Source of the DNA: Hypoxylon rubiginosum
Lineage: Eukaryota; Ascomycota; Sordariomycetes; Xylariales; Hypoxylaceae
NCBI GenBank assembly: GCA_902806565.1
Contig: CADCXA010000062.1
Span: 496,001-560,000 of the forward strand
Reading direction: 5' to 3'
Length of the DNA: 64,000 nt
Within the stretch, counting starts at the first letter, position 1. Every line of letters begins with the position of its first letter. The translations under genes were made by a program, and so were the position numbers. Shown in pieces: positions 11,249-22,037 of this stretch. The notes under the pieces were generated by a model that was given only the letters and a program-made list of their open reading frames with translations, was not told the origin of the DNA and did no database searches.

Positions 11249-12631
11249 ATGTTCGCTAGCTGGAAGCCTGTCGCAAACAGCGACGGCAGCAACGTGCTCC
11301 TATGCAGGCGCCCGCACACCTTCGATCCTGTGACAGCCAAGACCGAGAGGCCGGTGGCTTGCTCGCAATGCAGGGCGCAAAAGGTGCGTTGCACCGGCGA
11401 ACGCAACGGCGAGGCTTGCAGGCGATGCCAGTCACTGGGCAAGAAATGCACCTACCCCCCTCGACGCTGTGGCACCACACCGGCCAGACCGGCGGAAAAG
11501 GCGCTGCCGTCGGATTTCACAGACACGGAACTGGTACGGCCCGACCCACTCGAGCTTCCCACGCCGGCGCCGACGGATGACCCTGGGAGACCGGTATCGT
11601 CGGCTTCAACAAACCGAGTCGCCCATGAATGGATACACGAATCTCAGGGGAATTACAGCTCGAACGGTCCAGCAGCAACAGATTTCGCTAATTTTCCGCT
11701 CGGTCATGAATTCACGCGGTACTCTTCGGCATCCTCCGGTCTTATGGGAAATTGCGAGGTGCAGAACGGGGGTCGCTTCGCACCCGAGCAGATCTTAGCT
11801 AGCACACAGGGACAATCGCTCTTTCGCAGCACGCAACAACATCATCCCGGAACCTACTCCTCAGACGCAAGCTCGGAGCCGACCGCAGCCAGCTGGTCCG
11901 CTCAGTCGAGGCTTGTACTACAAGCCGACGAAGCTCTATTCTCCAACGCCCACCCCCAAGGCACCACAGGAATGGCGGACACGTCAACACAGTCCGGCAG
12001 TACTGCTAGACCCACCAACTGCCAGTGCCTGCACCGCGTGGTGATTCTACTAGACGAACTAGAGCTGCTCGGCGAGCCCGCTGCTACTACTACGAACGAC
12101 GCGCGCCCTCCTCTCATCCCCGTCGACGGCATCCTCGTCGCGCACCGCAAGGCCTTGCGGCAGGCCGAGGATATGCTCGCGTGCGTGTCCTGTGTGGCGC
12201 GCGTCGAGAACATGGTGATCCTCACCTTCTTAGTGAGCCGGCTCACCGAGCTGTGCTGCCGCGCGATGTCGGCACTCTCTTCCTCATCCCGCAGCAGGAG
12301 CACCGCAGGAACGCCACCCCCACCATCACTTCCAACAACAACGGCAGAACACTCCCACGCGGGTGCTAGTGCCAGTGCTAGCCAGGAGCAGGTCCTGGCT
12401 ACTACTGCTGCAGCAGCATCATTAGTGGTGGTGATAGGCGCATACCGACCCGAGAGCGAGAGCGAGCTTATCGCGGTCGCGCGCGTGCTGCTGCGCCTGG
12501 GACTGGACCGCCTGCTCGGGCTCGTAAGCACGCTGCAGGGGGTAGGGAGGCGGCTGGGGAGCGAGACGATGGCAAGACGCCTAGGCGCGTGCAGGAGGGC
12601 TATTGGGGGCCAATTGGAGGAGGACCGATGA
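11249..12631 (+). CDS. AflR-like Zn2Cys6 transcription factor
   Basis: Probable pathway-specific activator. The intronless frame from ATG 11249 codes 460 residues; the frame is open further upstream but without an ATG. The binuclear zinc cluster has cysteines at residues 38, 41, 48, 57, 60 and 67 (CSQCRAQKVRC...CRRCQSLGKKC), followed by the usual proline. Spacing between the third and fourth cysteines is eight residues, two longer than the common CX2CX6CX6CX2CX6C form. The C-terminal half carries the conserved AflR-family regulatory region: CQCLHRVVILLDELE near residue 250, then a segment around LVAHRKALRQAEDMLACVSC with VENMVILTFLVSRL, and a final conserved helix LLRLGLDRLLGLV. The middle is low-complexity Ser/Thr/Gln-rich. 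In known clusters this family activates neighbouring biosynthetic genes, which fits its position between SDR 1, P450 C and the MFS transporter. Confidence 0.88.
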   Translation: MFASWKPVANSDGSNVLLCRRPHTFDPVTAKTERPVACSQCRAQKVRCTGERNGEACRRCQSLGKKCTYPPRRCGTTPARPAEKALPSDFTDTELVRPDPLELPTPAPTDDPGRPVSSASTNRVAHEWIHESQGNYSSNGPAATDFANFPLGHEFTRYSSASSGLMGNCEVQNGGRFAPEQILASTQGQSLFRSTQQHHPGTYSSDASSEPTAASWSAQSRLVLQADEALFSNAHPQGTTGMADTSTQSGSTARPTNCQCLHRVVILLDELELLGEPAATTTNDARPPLIPVDGILVAHRKALRQAEDMLACVSCVARVENMVILTFLVSRLTELCCRAMSALSSSSRSRSTAGTPPPPSLPTTTAEHSHAGASASASQEQVLATTAAAASLVVVIGAYRPESESELIAVARVLLRLGLDRLLGLVSTLQGVGRRLGSETMARRLGACRRAIGGQLEEDR

Positions 12632-13168
12632 ACATGACAATTGGGGGCGCAAACCGTAAAGCCGGTATATAGGGGTCTCCTTTCCAAGGATGGATTCCTT
12701 CGAGAATGGATAGCGTCAGCGCCAGCCGATGGTAGGATGGCCGACTTTTGTGTAACATGGCATGTATGTGTCCATTAGTTAGCAGCTCACTTTTTCGGCC
12801 ACTTCCGAAAGTGTCTTAGATCCAAAAGCGTTTTTGGGTAGTATACTTGCGCGGGTTGAGAGGTAGGTTACATTCTGCATCCTTTCTGCATCCTTTCTGC
12901 AGCAGCATGACGATCCTAGGTAGCGGCGGTGTTGATTACCTCATATCACCAGCCTCGGCATGCTGCGTCGGTGAATACATGACCCCCTCCCCAGGAAGGA
13001 TGTCGTACTTAGGTACTTCAAGGAGATCTATATTGCGAAAACTTCGAATGTCGCAACGAATGTCGCAACGAGGGTGATCATTTGGCCTGCTCAACCTGCT
13101 GTTTCCAACTTCGGAACAACCTACACTTGAGAATCACACCCACCCTTCTACTGTACGTCGTAGCCAAT
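12632..13168. other. Intergenic region, 537 bp
   Basis: Terminator of the regulator and promoter of P450 C. No gene is seen. A short tandem of the 11-mer GCATCCTTTCT lies near 12877-12900. Confidence 0.5.
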
Positions 13169-15330
13169 ATGGACGACATAGGCGTCTTCGAATCCATTGC
13201 CCTTCGCGTTGTCTCCTGGACGCGTGACAATTTCTGGACTTTGCTTGTAGCAGTGGTCATCACGAAGGTGCGCCATAACCAGTCTCTCACTTTGGTCTTC
13301 AGTCCTCGGGGTAGATGATTCATAAAACGTTTCTGGCAGATCGTCTACGATGGGATATACAATATATACCTTCACCCGCTAAGCCGATTCCCGGGGCCGA
13401 AACTGGCAGCATGTAGCAATGTACGTGTTTGCGTGATGCCTAGAACGTTAATGAGATGTGAGATCCGTGAGCTCATATTCTGTCCTTGGCACCATAGATG
13501 CCATATTCCGTAGCTTTCCTCGGCGGGCGGCAACCTTATAAGATGTTGGATCTTCATCGGCGTTATGGTAAGAAAAGCTTCGCGGAGGCCCCCTTTCTAT
13601 TCCAACCGCGGAGAGCGGGGCATAGCTCGTCAACACGTTGAACTGACGCAAAAGTTCAGGCCCCGTCGTCCGTGTGGCGCCCAACGAGCTCTCTTTCAAC
13701 ACGGCGCAGTCCTTTCGCGACATCTACGGCTTTCGCCCTGGGCACAAGACCTTTGTAAAGTCCACATTCTACGAGGGGGGCAGCTTCGCGGCCAAGGGAG
13801 TTAACTCCATCGTATCGGAACGTGACCCCGTAGTGCACGGCCAGATGCGGAGGCTTCTGTCGCATGCTTTTAGCACCTCGAGTCTCTTGGAACAGGAAGC
13901 ACTGGTAAAAGAGAGTGCTGATCTTTTTTTGCGTCGTATGAGGGAAAAGGTAGGTCAGCGCGTGGACATCGCGGATCTGTTCGAACGGATGGCATTTGAT
14001 ATTATTGGGAACCTAGCATTTGGTGAGACTTTTGGGGCACTGGAGACAGGTAAGTTGCGATTTCCGGCCTCCCTCCCCCTTCAAAACTGGTGCACCAGCA
14101 GGCGATGAAGACAGCGATGCATTGAAGCTAACTCGTCGCGAAATAACAAAAGACGAACGCCATCCTTGGATTGCCATCACGATGGGGGCCCTAACTAAAG
14201 GTGCTCTCGTGGACTCGTTCAAGCGTTTCCCAATGCTGGCCGAAATTGTCAAGTTGGTCATGCGCAAGCAGATAGCAGCGCTCATCGACGACACGAATAA
14301 AAACGAGGATCTGGCTATCAAACTGGTCAACAGGTGAGTTTTCAAGACTTTCTTCCTTGCCGCAAAAGCGGTACGGGAGACCACCTCCGTCACGAGTATG
14401 GGCTAAAAGAGGTATGCCCGTCTTCTCAACAGACGTGTCTCTCGTCCAATTACACGTAAAGACTTCCTCACGCGTATTCTTGCGCAACGGAACCAGGCCG
14501 ATGCGGACCCGGACTACAAGCACCAGCACAAAGTCTCGGACGTAGAACTAGCTGCACACGTCTCGGACTTCGTGCTAGCTGGTAGCGAGACAACATCCAC
14601 GGTCCTTTCCACGGCAACTTACTATCTCCTCAAAGAGCCGGATGTCTATGGAAAGTTGGCTTCCGAAATCCGATCCGCTTTCAAATCGGCAGACGACATT
14701 ACCGAGGCGAATGTCCGTGAGTTGGCGTATTTGAACGCTGTCTGCAAGGAGGCGATGCGCATGTATGCTCCCTTACCCCTCGCCCTCCCAAGAGAGGTAC
14801 CAGAGGGTGGGGAAACCGTCGACGGGCATTTCCTCCCGGCTGGGGTACGTATATATTTCGCTTCGATGACGTTCCCGATGATGTGCAATTCAAACTAGTT
14901 TGGTTCGTGACGAGAGCAAGCTGACACGATAGGACAAGACCGTGGTCGCAACTAATCCCGTGGCGGCAAGCCTCGACCCGAAGAATTTCGCAGATCCTCT
15001 CCTATTCAAACCGGATCGATGGCTGGATGATTATCAGGGAGACGATGATCTTGAGGCCAGCCAACCGTTCAGCCTGGGAGCGAGAGGCTGCGTTGGCAAG
15101 AGGTAAGCCATGAATACGAAATATCGGCGATTCATGATGTGAGAGCTGACAAGTTGCATTTTCCCCGTAGCTTGGGTTGGATGGAGATGCGTCAAATTTT
15201 GGCCAAGTTGATTTGGAACTTCGACCTGAAGCTCGCGGAGTCGGATCTGGATTGGCACAGGGACTCGCGCATGTACACGCTGTGGTCGAAGCCGCACCTT
15301 CATGTGAGAGCAGAATTAGCGGAGCGTTGA
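13169..15330 (+). CDS. Cytochrome P450 monooxygenase C (isotrichodermin C-15 hydroxylase-like)
   Basis: Eight predicted exons: 13169-13267, 13340-13420, 13498-13567, 13660-14049, 14102-14333, 14433-14844, 14933-15102, 15171-15330; phases agree, 537 residues. Landmarks in order: N-terminal membrane helix FWTLLVAVVITK, hinge RFPGPK, SPNELSF-type block as APNELSFNTAQSFRDIYGF, SERDPVVHGQMRRLLSHAFS (C-helix with the conserved H/R), I-helix AGSETTSTV, K-helix KEAMR, PERW region FKPDRW, heme loop FSLGARGCVGKS. It belongs to the same CYP65-like group as P450 B and shares several intron positions with it, so the two are probably old paralogues; sequence divergence is large. It is intact, and may oxidise a different position of the same scaffold. 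Confidence 0.9.
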
Positions 15331-16054
15331 TCTATGTGTGGGAGTGGTGAACAGAGCAGAGGTTATCGCCCATGCTACGAAGTTAGTTATGAATGGCTTC
15401 GCTGATATCTCCAGTTCCAGACAATGCAGAAATACACAGTACCTATATGTGAAATCAAGCTGAGGATATTGTAAACTTGAACTGGGTAGATGCGAACTCC
15501 ACCCTAACGGCCAAGCAGGACCGGAAGGTCAAGGTGTATGGGAAGCTAGAGAGCTGGATTTCGGATCTGAGGCCGTATTGCCTAGTGGTCGAATGGTTGA
15601 AACGTTGGCTGATACCTCGATTCTACATCTCACTGCAAAGATGCACTATCAATATTCGCCATGGCTACTCGCGTTTATGTGAAGTGTTCATCGAGCTAAT
15701 CCCTAGAGATCCCGTCAGCCAAGAATCGACAATGGCAGAGGCCATGTGCCAATTTCAATTCGAAAGTGATTTGGATGAGAGTCGTGATGGTTTGCAATCA
15801 GCGGTCGGCGATATAACCCGCATGAGTATATGTACATATACCGTATGGTCTAAATAAGGACGGCAATATGTGCACTAACGCACGTATTTGCAAGTATCAA
15901 GGTTCCTTATCTGCTGACCTATTCCCCACATGACGCATGTTCGGCTGACTGTAGACTTGTCTGAGCTTCAACGCGTTTGTTTAAAAGCAGTTGCTCGACT
16001 TAAGCTGAACCTTCATCCCATCGTCTGTCGCCAACCGCCAATCTACCATGCAGT
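15331..16054. other. Intergenic region, 724 bp
   Basis: No intact gene; it contains only the possible P450 tail remnant and the MFS transporter promoter. Confidence 0.5.
15720..15857 (+). pseudogene. Possible remnant of a P450 C-terminal end
   Basis: About 390 bp downstream of P450 C, an open stretch includes FQFESDLDESRD and ends TYTVWSK, echoing the tail of P450 C (FDLKLAESDLDWHRD...YTLWSK). No heme loop or other P450 motif precedes it, and the spacing between the matching blocks differs. I read it as a decayed duplicate tail; chance similarity is possible because the match is short. Confidence 0.3.
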
Positions 16055-17679
16055 ATGGACACCGAGCAGGACACCGAGGATGTCTCGATGCGCGGCGTGC
16101 GTCGTCGGGCGCACCCGAAGCGAGCTATCCTAGCGCTGTTGGCTCTACTGCTCTTGGTCAACCTCGCGGCCAGTCTGTACCAGCTCCCCGTGAACAGGGT
16201 CATAGAGAGACGCTTCTGCCGAGAATATTACAGCGCCCATGACCCATCCGTCATTGACGATCATGGAAATATTGACGAGGAGGTTTGCAAGATAGATGCC
16301 GTGCAACGGAGGCTGGCATGGCTAATGGGCATCATGGATACATTATGGATTGTCGGTGGTGAGTTCGGCCTGGTCAAGGCGTAGCCTCGGAGGCGCTCCG
16401 TTTACTACTCTAGAGATGCTTAAGAAGCTAACACCAGTCGAGACTTCATCATGACCATTCCGCTCAGTTTCGTGACTGAAAAATATGGTCGCAGGACAGG
16501 CCTCTGGCTGAACATTGTCCCGAGACTATTCATGCTTGGTTGGACTGTCGTGATTGGATATTTCGAGGAGAGCTTACCTTTAAAAGCTCTCGTCGCCGGC
16601 CCTGCGCTTTCGGTCCTCGGCGGTGACTGCGTTTTCAATTCTATCGTATATTCTCTAGCAGCTAGCTTGACGGATGATAATGTCGTCAGGTGAGCCGTCC
16701 GTTCGTTCGCAGCCCTTCCTTCTCTGGCTAACTCGCGCATTCTAGGGCGACTTATTTTAGCTGGACAAATGCAGTGTCCTACGTAGTGACGTTTATTGGC
16801 CCTGGCCTTGCTGGCGCAACCATGACTCTTAACTTATTGCTTCCACTTTGGATCGGTATATGTCTTCTGCTCTTGGCCATCCCCTTAATAACATTGATTG
16901 AAGACCCGGCGCGCATGCCATCGGAGGCAGAGGACGAGCAGCGCCGGCCACTCATATCGTCCCCAACCCTGAAGGCTCAGACGTCCAAAGCTTCTCTGTT
17001 CACACCCGTGACTGAGCGCATTCGCACTCTCCATTCCATCATTAGGAGTCATCCTAGGAACTTTGCTCTTTTGCTCGTTAGCTTTTTCCTCACTTCGCTC
17101 GCAAGCTCCGACACCAAACTCCTAGCTCAGTATATATCGAAGCGATACCATTGGTTATTCGCATGGGCAGGCTACCTTCTATCCGCGAAAGCCATCGTAA
17201 ACTTCACGCTACTCACTGTTGTGATTCCAGGGATCCTTCGGTCTAGGAGTACGTCTGACCCGTCTCAGTCTCGATCGTTGTCCGATAAAGACAATGTTCG
17301 CTACGCTCGGATCTGCCTGGCAGTCTCCGTTCTGGGTGCGCTGGCCATTGCCTCTTCTGTCACCGTTTGGCTCTTAATCCCATCACTCCTACTTTACTCG
17401 CTCGGAGCTGCACTGCCAGTATTCACGTTAGGGTTGCTGAAATCGCCATCGATATCACCAAAGGATAGTGACGAGCCAACTTCTTCGACCGGAGCGGAAA
17501 CGCACATTTTCTCTATCGTCATGATGGTGAAGACCTTGGGTTCCTTAGTGGGCGCCCCTTTGATGGCAACGTTGTGGGTTCGAGGTATCGCGACAGGCGC
17601 ACTAGGCGTGCCATACTTGGTGAGCGCGGCTCTTTATGTAACCGCAATCATCGTCTTTGCTGGAATGAGAGTGCGATGA
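16055..17679 (+). CDS. Major facilitator superfamily transporter
   Basis: Predicted plasma-membrane secondary transporter, plausibly the export pump of the adjacent pathway. Exons 16055-16358, 16443-16689, 16746-17679 encode 494 residues. About a dozen hydrophobic segments are visible, the first at AILALLALLLLVNLAASLY; the loop between helices 2 and 3 carries the MFS signature in the form FVTEKYGRRTGLW (G-x-x-x-D/E-R-x-G-R-R group). A long hydrophilic central loop (residues about 290-330, with PSEAEDEQRRPL) separates the two six-helix halves. The N-terminal half resembles drug/H+ antiporter-type fungal MFS proteins, in which a disulphide-like CREYY...EEVC loop follows helix 1. The second exon's acceptor (AG at 16441-16442) was chosen for frame. 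It lies in the same orientation as P450 C and the regulator. Confidence 0.87.
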
Positions 17680-18310
17680 AATTAGCGAAGCATCAAATGA
17701 CAGTTCTCTTAACTTGTCCTCAACCGGGTCGGCCATATTCTTGATTCCAAGAATTTTATTATATGGCCACCGGTTTAGGTAACGTGAGACACGATCTTAG
17801 ATGAGTCTAGCGTGACGGCGCGTCTCCATCTCGGCTATTGCAAGCCGGGAGTGACGCCATTGACTCAAAGAACCGCCAATGGACGGTTCGATAGAGTCGA
17901 ACTTGAGAGGAAATGGGAAAGACTGGTTCTTAGGTAGTACCTAGGGCAGCTTCGAGCTCGATAGTGGGCAGGTAGGAAAGCTTGAACAAGCTACTAGATC
18001 CTTGGCAACTCTAAAATTGGAGCTCTTTTCACAAGCTTCGTTAGTGTATCCAATGATGTCAATGCCAGTCTCGTCTTTCGGAGTCGTATCACCATGTTCT
18101 GGATTAATCTTAATGGCTTTCATTCCACAGCATTTCTTTGTCTCTTTCACTATCGTGCTGACAGCAACATCATCATCATCGTTTTTGGGTTATTTCCATT
18201 AGCTGACGTACTCTCAGTACCTGCGTACTAACCCTACCCAAGCTATTGGGTCTACCTAGGTATACTTGGTTACTACCGACAGGGTGACGAACAGGGAGTC
18301 GGATTCAAAA
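17680..18310. other. Intergenic region, 631 bp
   Basis: Probable border between cluster-like genes and ordinary chromosome. An imperfect stem with 8 bp arms (GGCCATAT at 17731-17738 and its complement at 17761-17768) follows the MFS stop. A CCTAGGTA motif lies at 18255-18263. Confidence 0.5.
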
Positions 18311-20292
18311 ATGGCGAACGACCAACCACGCGGCGAAGCCGCTAACTACTACAATATGCAGCAAGGGTCGAATGCATATGGCCAGCCTCAGTATAACCAA
18401 CCTCAGTACGAGCAACCTCAGCACGGGCAACCCCAGTACGGACAGCCGCAGTATAATCAGGCCGGTCCTCCAGCTCCAGCTCCGGTTTCGAACTACACGA
18501 ATGGCTACGGCAATGAGAAACCTATGTTCAATCAAGCATTCAAGATTGAACGCCCGAAATACAATGATATCTGGGCAGGTATCCTTGTATGCTATATATC
18601 AAACTCCTGATTTGAATGTTTAGTGGTTAACCCCCTTTAGTTCCTTACAGTCTTCGCAGGCTACGTTGCCGTCTCGGGGATAGCCATCAATGGCTATGGT
18701 TAGTGGAATCGGCATGTCCTACCTCATTATCCCCATGCCTAACTTATCGCAGCTTCCACCAAGAGCTTCCAAGGAGGTTCTATCTACGATTCCGGGTCGA
18801 ATGTCGGCCTTAATACGAATACACTAATCCTGTTCGTATTCTGTCTCTGCGTCGCGGTCGTCTTTAGCTATGTTTATGTCCTGCTGGCCCGCCAATTTCC
18901 GAAACAGTTCATCTGGATAACGTAAGTGGTAAATCCAAAACCTCCAGAAACGTCTTTAGTACTTACATTTTGCCATAGTGGCATCCTCAATATCGTCTTC
19001 GGCCTAGTGACGGCTATCTACATGTTATCACGGCATTACTATTCTGGTGGCATCGTCTACTTGATCTTTGTTGCCTTTCTAATATTTGCCTTCATTGTGA
19101 GTCTCATGCACCTGTGTCTATCTCCGTCCATCTATGTCTACCCGCTAACCAACTTAGTCTTGGATCCCACGCATTCCATTCAGTGCTCTCATGCTGAAAA
19201 CTGCCGTCGATGTCTCTAAGACTTATGGGCATGTTTATCTCGTTAGTGCTCTTGGTGGACTTTGCGCCACTGCGCTGGCTGCGTGGTACTCAGTTACCCT
19301 CGTCGCCGTATATGCAAAGTGGTCCCCGGGGCAAAACCCTGCATGTGCAGAAGGAGCCGGAGGTTGCAGTACGGCCAAGGTCACAGGTCTTATCGTATTC
19401 ATCACTTTCGCCATGTATTGGATTTCGGAATGGTTGAAAAACACCATTCACACCACCATCTCAGGGGTCTATGGCTCTTGGTACTTCCACCCCCACAACC
19501 TCCCTAAGGGAGCTACCCGAGGCAGTCTTCGCCGAGCACTTACATACAGTTTCGGCTCCATATCTTTCGGCTCGCTACTCGTTGCCATTATCAACTTCTT
19601 ACGCCAACTATGTTCAGTTGCTCGGCAGAACGAGGCAGCGCAGGGAAATATGGTAGGTGTTGTTATGTTTTGGATTCTCGGATGCTTTATTGGAATATTG
19701 GATTGGGCAGTGCAGTTCCTCAACCGATATGCCTTCTCTTATATTGCCCTCTACGGGAAGTCATACCTGGGCGCCGCCAAGGACACTTGGAGCATGATTA
19801 AACAGCGCGGCATCGATGCTCTCGTTAACGAATGTCTCATCGGCCCAGTCCTCTCCATGGGGGCAACGTTCGTAGGCTACGCGACGAGTCTACTAGCCTA
19901 CTTGTATCTTGTAAGAACTTCCGCAACAATTACCAGGCCTCTTAGGATCACATACTCATTTCAATGCTTAGGTGTTCACCAAACCATCATACAATACTGA
20001 TGGTTCTTACACGCCAGGTAAGTTTTGATAATACATATTCCTGAATTACTTATATGATAATGGCATTCAGTTAATTGTTTGACTAACTTTGGGTGCAACA
20101 GTTGTCGTAGCCTTCGCATTTCTTATCGGCTTGCAAATCTGCAACATCTTCACAACACCGCTTAGCAGCGGCATCGACACGATATTCGTGGCGACTGCGT
20201 GGGAGCCGGGCGCATTGATGCAGAACCACCCCGAATTGTACGATGCTATGGTCCGGGTCTACCCGCAGGTCCAAATAGCCATACATGCTTAA
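18311..20292 (+). CDS. PNS1: PNS1/choline-transporter-like (SLC44 family) membrane protein
   Basis: Seven predicted exons: 18311-18586, 18641-18698, 18753-18921, 18979-19096, 19158-19910, 19972-20017, 20102-20292; 536 residues, the usual length of fungal PNS1. The N-terminal cytosolic region has a Gln/Tyr-rich repeat (units like YGQPQYNQPQYEQPQ, residues 25-50) followed by the conserved PMFNQAFKIERPKYNDIWAGI leading into helix 1. Hydrophobic helices continue through the protein, with the family blocks VYGSWYF, the RALTYSFGSISFGSLLVA stretch, and C-terminal NHPELY. CTL/SLC44 proteins are proposed choline or related solute transporters; in yeast PNS1 is not essential and its substrate is uncertain. 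This is a conserved housekeeping-type gene, so the metabolic cluster probably ends before it. Confidence 0.92.
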
Positions 20293-20668
20293 AGGTTGAG
20301 GAGTATCGCACTGACTTTCGGGCTGGGGAGGGATTACGGTGAACGGGGATAACGTGCCGTAGGTTGAATGAAGGCTTTTGTGGTTCTGCTGCAAGCCACA
20401 ATTGCTGAGGTGGATGAACAGGTTAACCTGTAGGAATTAATACTTGGAAAGAAAATGCAACTTCATAGTCATTATTGTTATAATGCAAATGCTTCGAAAA
20501 TCGTTCTACCTATGGTACTTGCGCAGGTTTTGCGTATAAAATGATGGGGTTGTCGAGCTGATAATGGTACTGTATCTACGGCGCACCTGGTTAGCCATTC
20601 GCTTTTCATCGCTGCAGGCAAAAGCAAAAGTTTCCATCCTGACCAAGACCCCACGAGTGTATCACGCC
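20293..20668. other. Intergenic region, 376 bp
   Basis: Between the PNS1 stop and the first ATG of the HET remnant. I see no gene or structured element. Confidence 0.5.
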
Positions 20669-21141
20669 ATGTCCGGCGGTAACCCGTTCTCATCACTTCT
20701 TAACCCGCAGAACTTGACGACTCGACTGGCTATCCTCCAGCCGGCAGCTGACTACGATGCGCCTATCCAGCTTAGCCTCACGGAGGCTAGTCTAAAGGAT
20801 ACCTCGTACGAATGCATCTCGTACGACCGCTCGTCGCCGGAGGCCGTTGCCGACGTAGCAACGGGTCTCGGTCGACGGCGAAGAGCAGCCGATCCCGAAG
20901 GCGCTCGAAAGCGCCCTGCGGACGTTCCGGCGCAAGGAGCGGCCGCGCACGCTCTGGGCCGACCTAAAGCGACCAACCACCAGAGGACTTATCAAGTGAT
21001 GATACATCGACGTACGAGTTTGTAGGCGAGTGCTACCTTCACGAGGCCATGGACGGCGAGGATTTCCAGGTTGCGGATTGGCTTGGGCGGAAACACTTCA
21101 GCGTCGACGTGTCGAAGCTTGTAGATATTACGATTGTATAA
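20669..21141 (+). pseudogene. HET-domain (heterokaryon incompatibility) gene remnant
   Basis: Starts with an intact N-terminal block: MSGGNPFSSLLNP, then RLAILQPAADYDAPIQLSL and a YECISYDRSS segment, which correspond to the start of HET domains (R-L-L-x-L-P, then Y-E-A-L-S-Y-V-W-G). Around 20860 the frame breaks; the continuation (VDGEEQPIPKALESAL, then RPRTLWAD) is in the +2-shifted frame. The expected A-x-C-I-N-Q core after LWAD is missing. From 21013 a third piece, YEFVGECYLHEAMDGEDFQ to TAA 21139-21141, matches the C-terminal end typical of HET proteins (F-V-G-E-C-Y-x-H-x-x-M-D-G-E). The gene is therefore frameshifted and has lost most of its middle. HET proteins trigger cell death on fusion of unlike strains and decay often. 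Confidence 0.75.
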
Positions 21142-22037
21142 TACGCGCCTACCGAGTAGGTTCCTACTTATATCCCTTGCGTAGCGGACACAGCACAGCG
21201 CGCTCCTCTTACTGAATCCTATTTCTACTTGAAGAGAAGGAGAGCAGGATTCAAAGAATGAGTGAAAAGGAGAAGGTTTGGGAAGATAGGCACTGCTTAC
21301 ACATATATTAAATAACAACAACCTTCTCACCACTAGTCTACCATTACGACTCCAAACACGATGGCACATGTAGCTCAACTGGTAAGAGCGCGAGAATATA
21401 ACCTCAGGTTCCGGGTTCGAGTCCTGGCGTATGCTGATCATTTTTGCCTCGATTAGATGCTATCTTCTTGAGGCGTCATCCAAGCGGTGAACCCAACTAA
21501 CCTGCCTCGGGTACTTTGTAGTTGAAGAGTTACTCTAGAGAACCATACCGTATTTGTCTTTAGCAGTCTATACTAGCAACTTTTGCTTCACAACAGACGC
21601 ATCCAGCCCGGAAAAGACATGGTAATAGTTCCGCGAAGATCGTGAAACAGCGCGAGGCCGCACAGAATGACATTGCGAAGCAAACGTGGGTTGATGTAAC
21701 CGCATGCATCAAGCACTCCATACCTAACATACACAAGGTAGCCTAGTCCTAGACAAAGTATTCCTCATCTCATCTCACCTCCTCTCCTCTTTCCCCTACT
21801 CACCTCTAGTCTAGCACACCTGTCTCACTCGTGTGTGCTTTTTCGCTTCGTCCTTGGCCAACATCGAGCCAGTAAAGACAGTCGAGCCGCCCCTCCACCG
21901 TGTCTCAGTGGGAATTCTTTTGGGTTTCCCGCAGTACGCCGATAACTCCGCAACAGGGACAAACGTGATGTGACGTGACGTAATAACAGCCTCTCTTCGA
22001 GAAGCTTCGTTTCTTCGTATTATCGCGAGAAACCACC
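21142..22037. other. Intergenic region, 0.9 kb
   Basis: Holds the tRNA-like sequence at 21364-21435 and a pyrimidine-rich stretch at about 21765-21850 (CTCATCTCATCTCACCTCC and similar). No coding signal is seen. Confidence 0.5.
21364..21435 (+). tRNA. Degenerate tRNA-like sequence
   Basis: 72 nt with good internal promoter boxes: A-box-like TAGCTCAACTGG with D-stem GCTC/GAGC, and B-box GGTTCGAGTCC within a perfect 5 bp T-arm and 7 nt loop. The acceptor stem pairs GCACATG with CGTATGC at six of seven positions (one A/C mismatch, one G/T). The anticodon arm does not form a proper five-pair stem, so the anticodon cannot be assigned; an isoleucine (UAU)-like loop is one possibility. This is probably a decayed tRNA gene or tRNA-derived repeat. 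Confidence 0.5.

Noticed and set aside
15477..15857. 126-codon frame downstream of P450 C as an independent gene
   Set aside because: Most of it has no protein-like signal; only the last part resembles a P450 tail, so I list just that as a possible relic.
17731..17768. Stem with 8 bp arms after the MFS gene as a transcription terminator
   Set aside because: The loop is long and hairpin terminators are not used for RNA polymerase II genes; probably chance.
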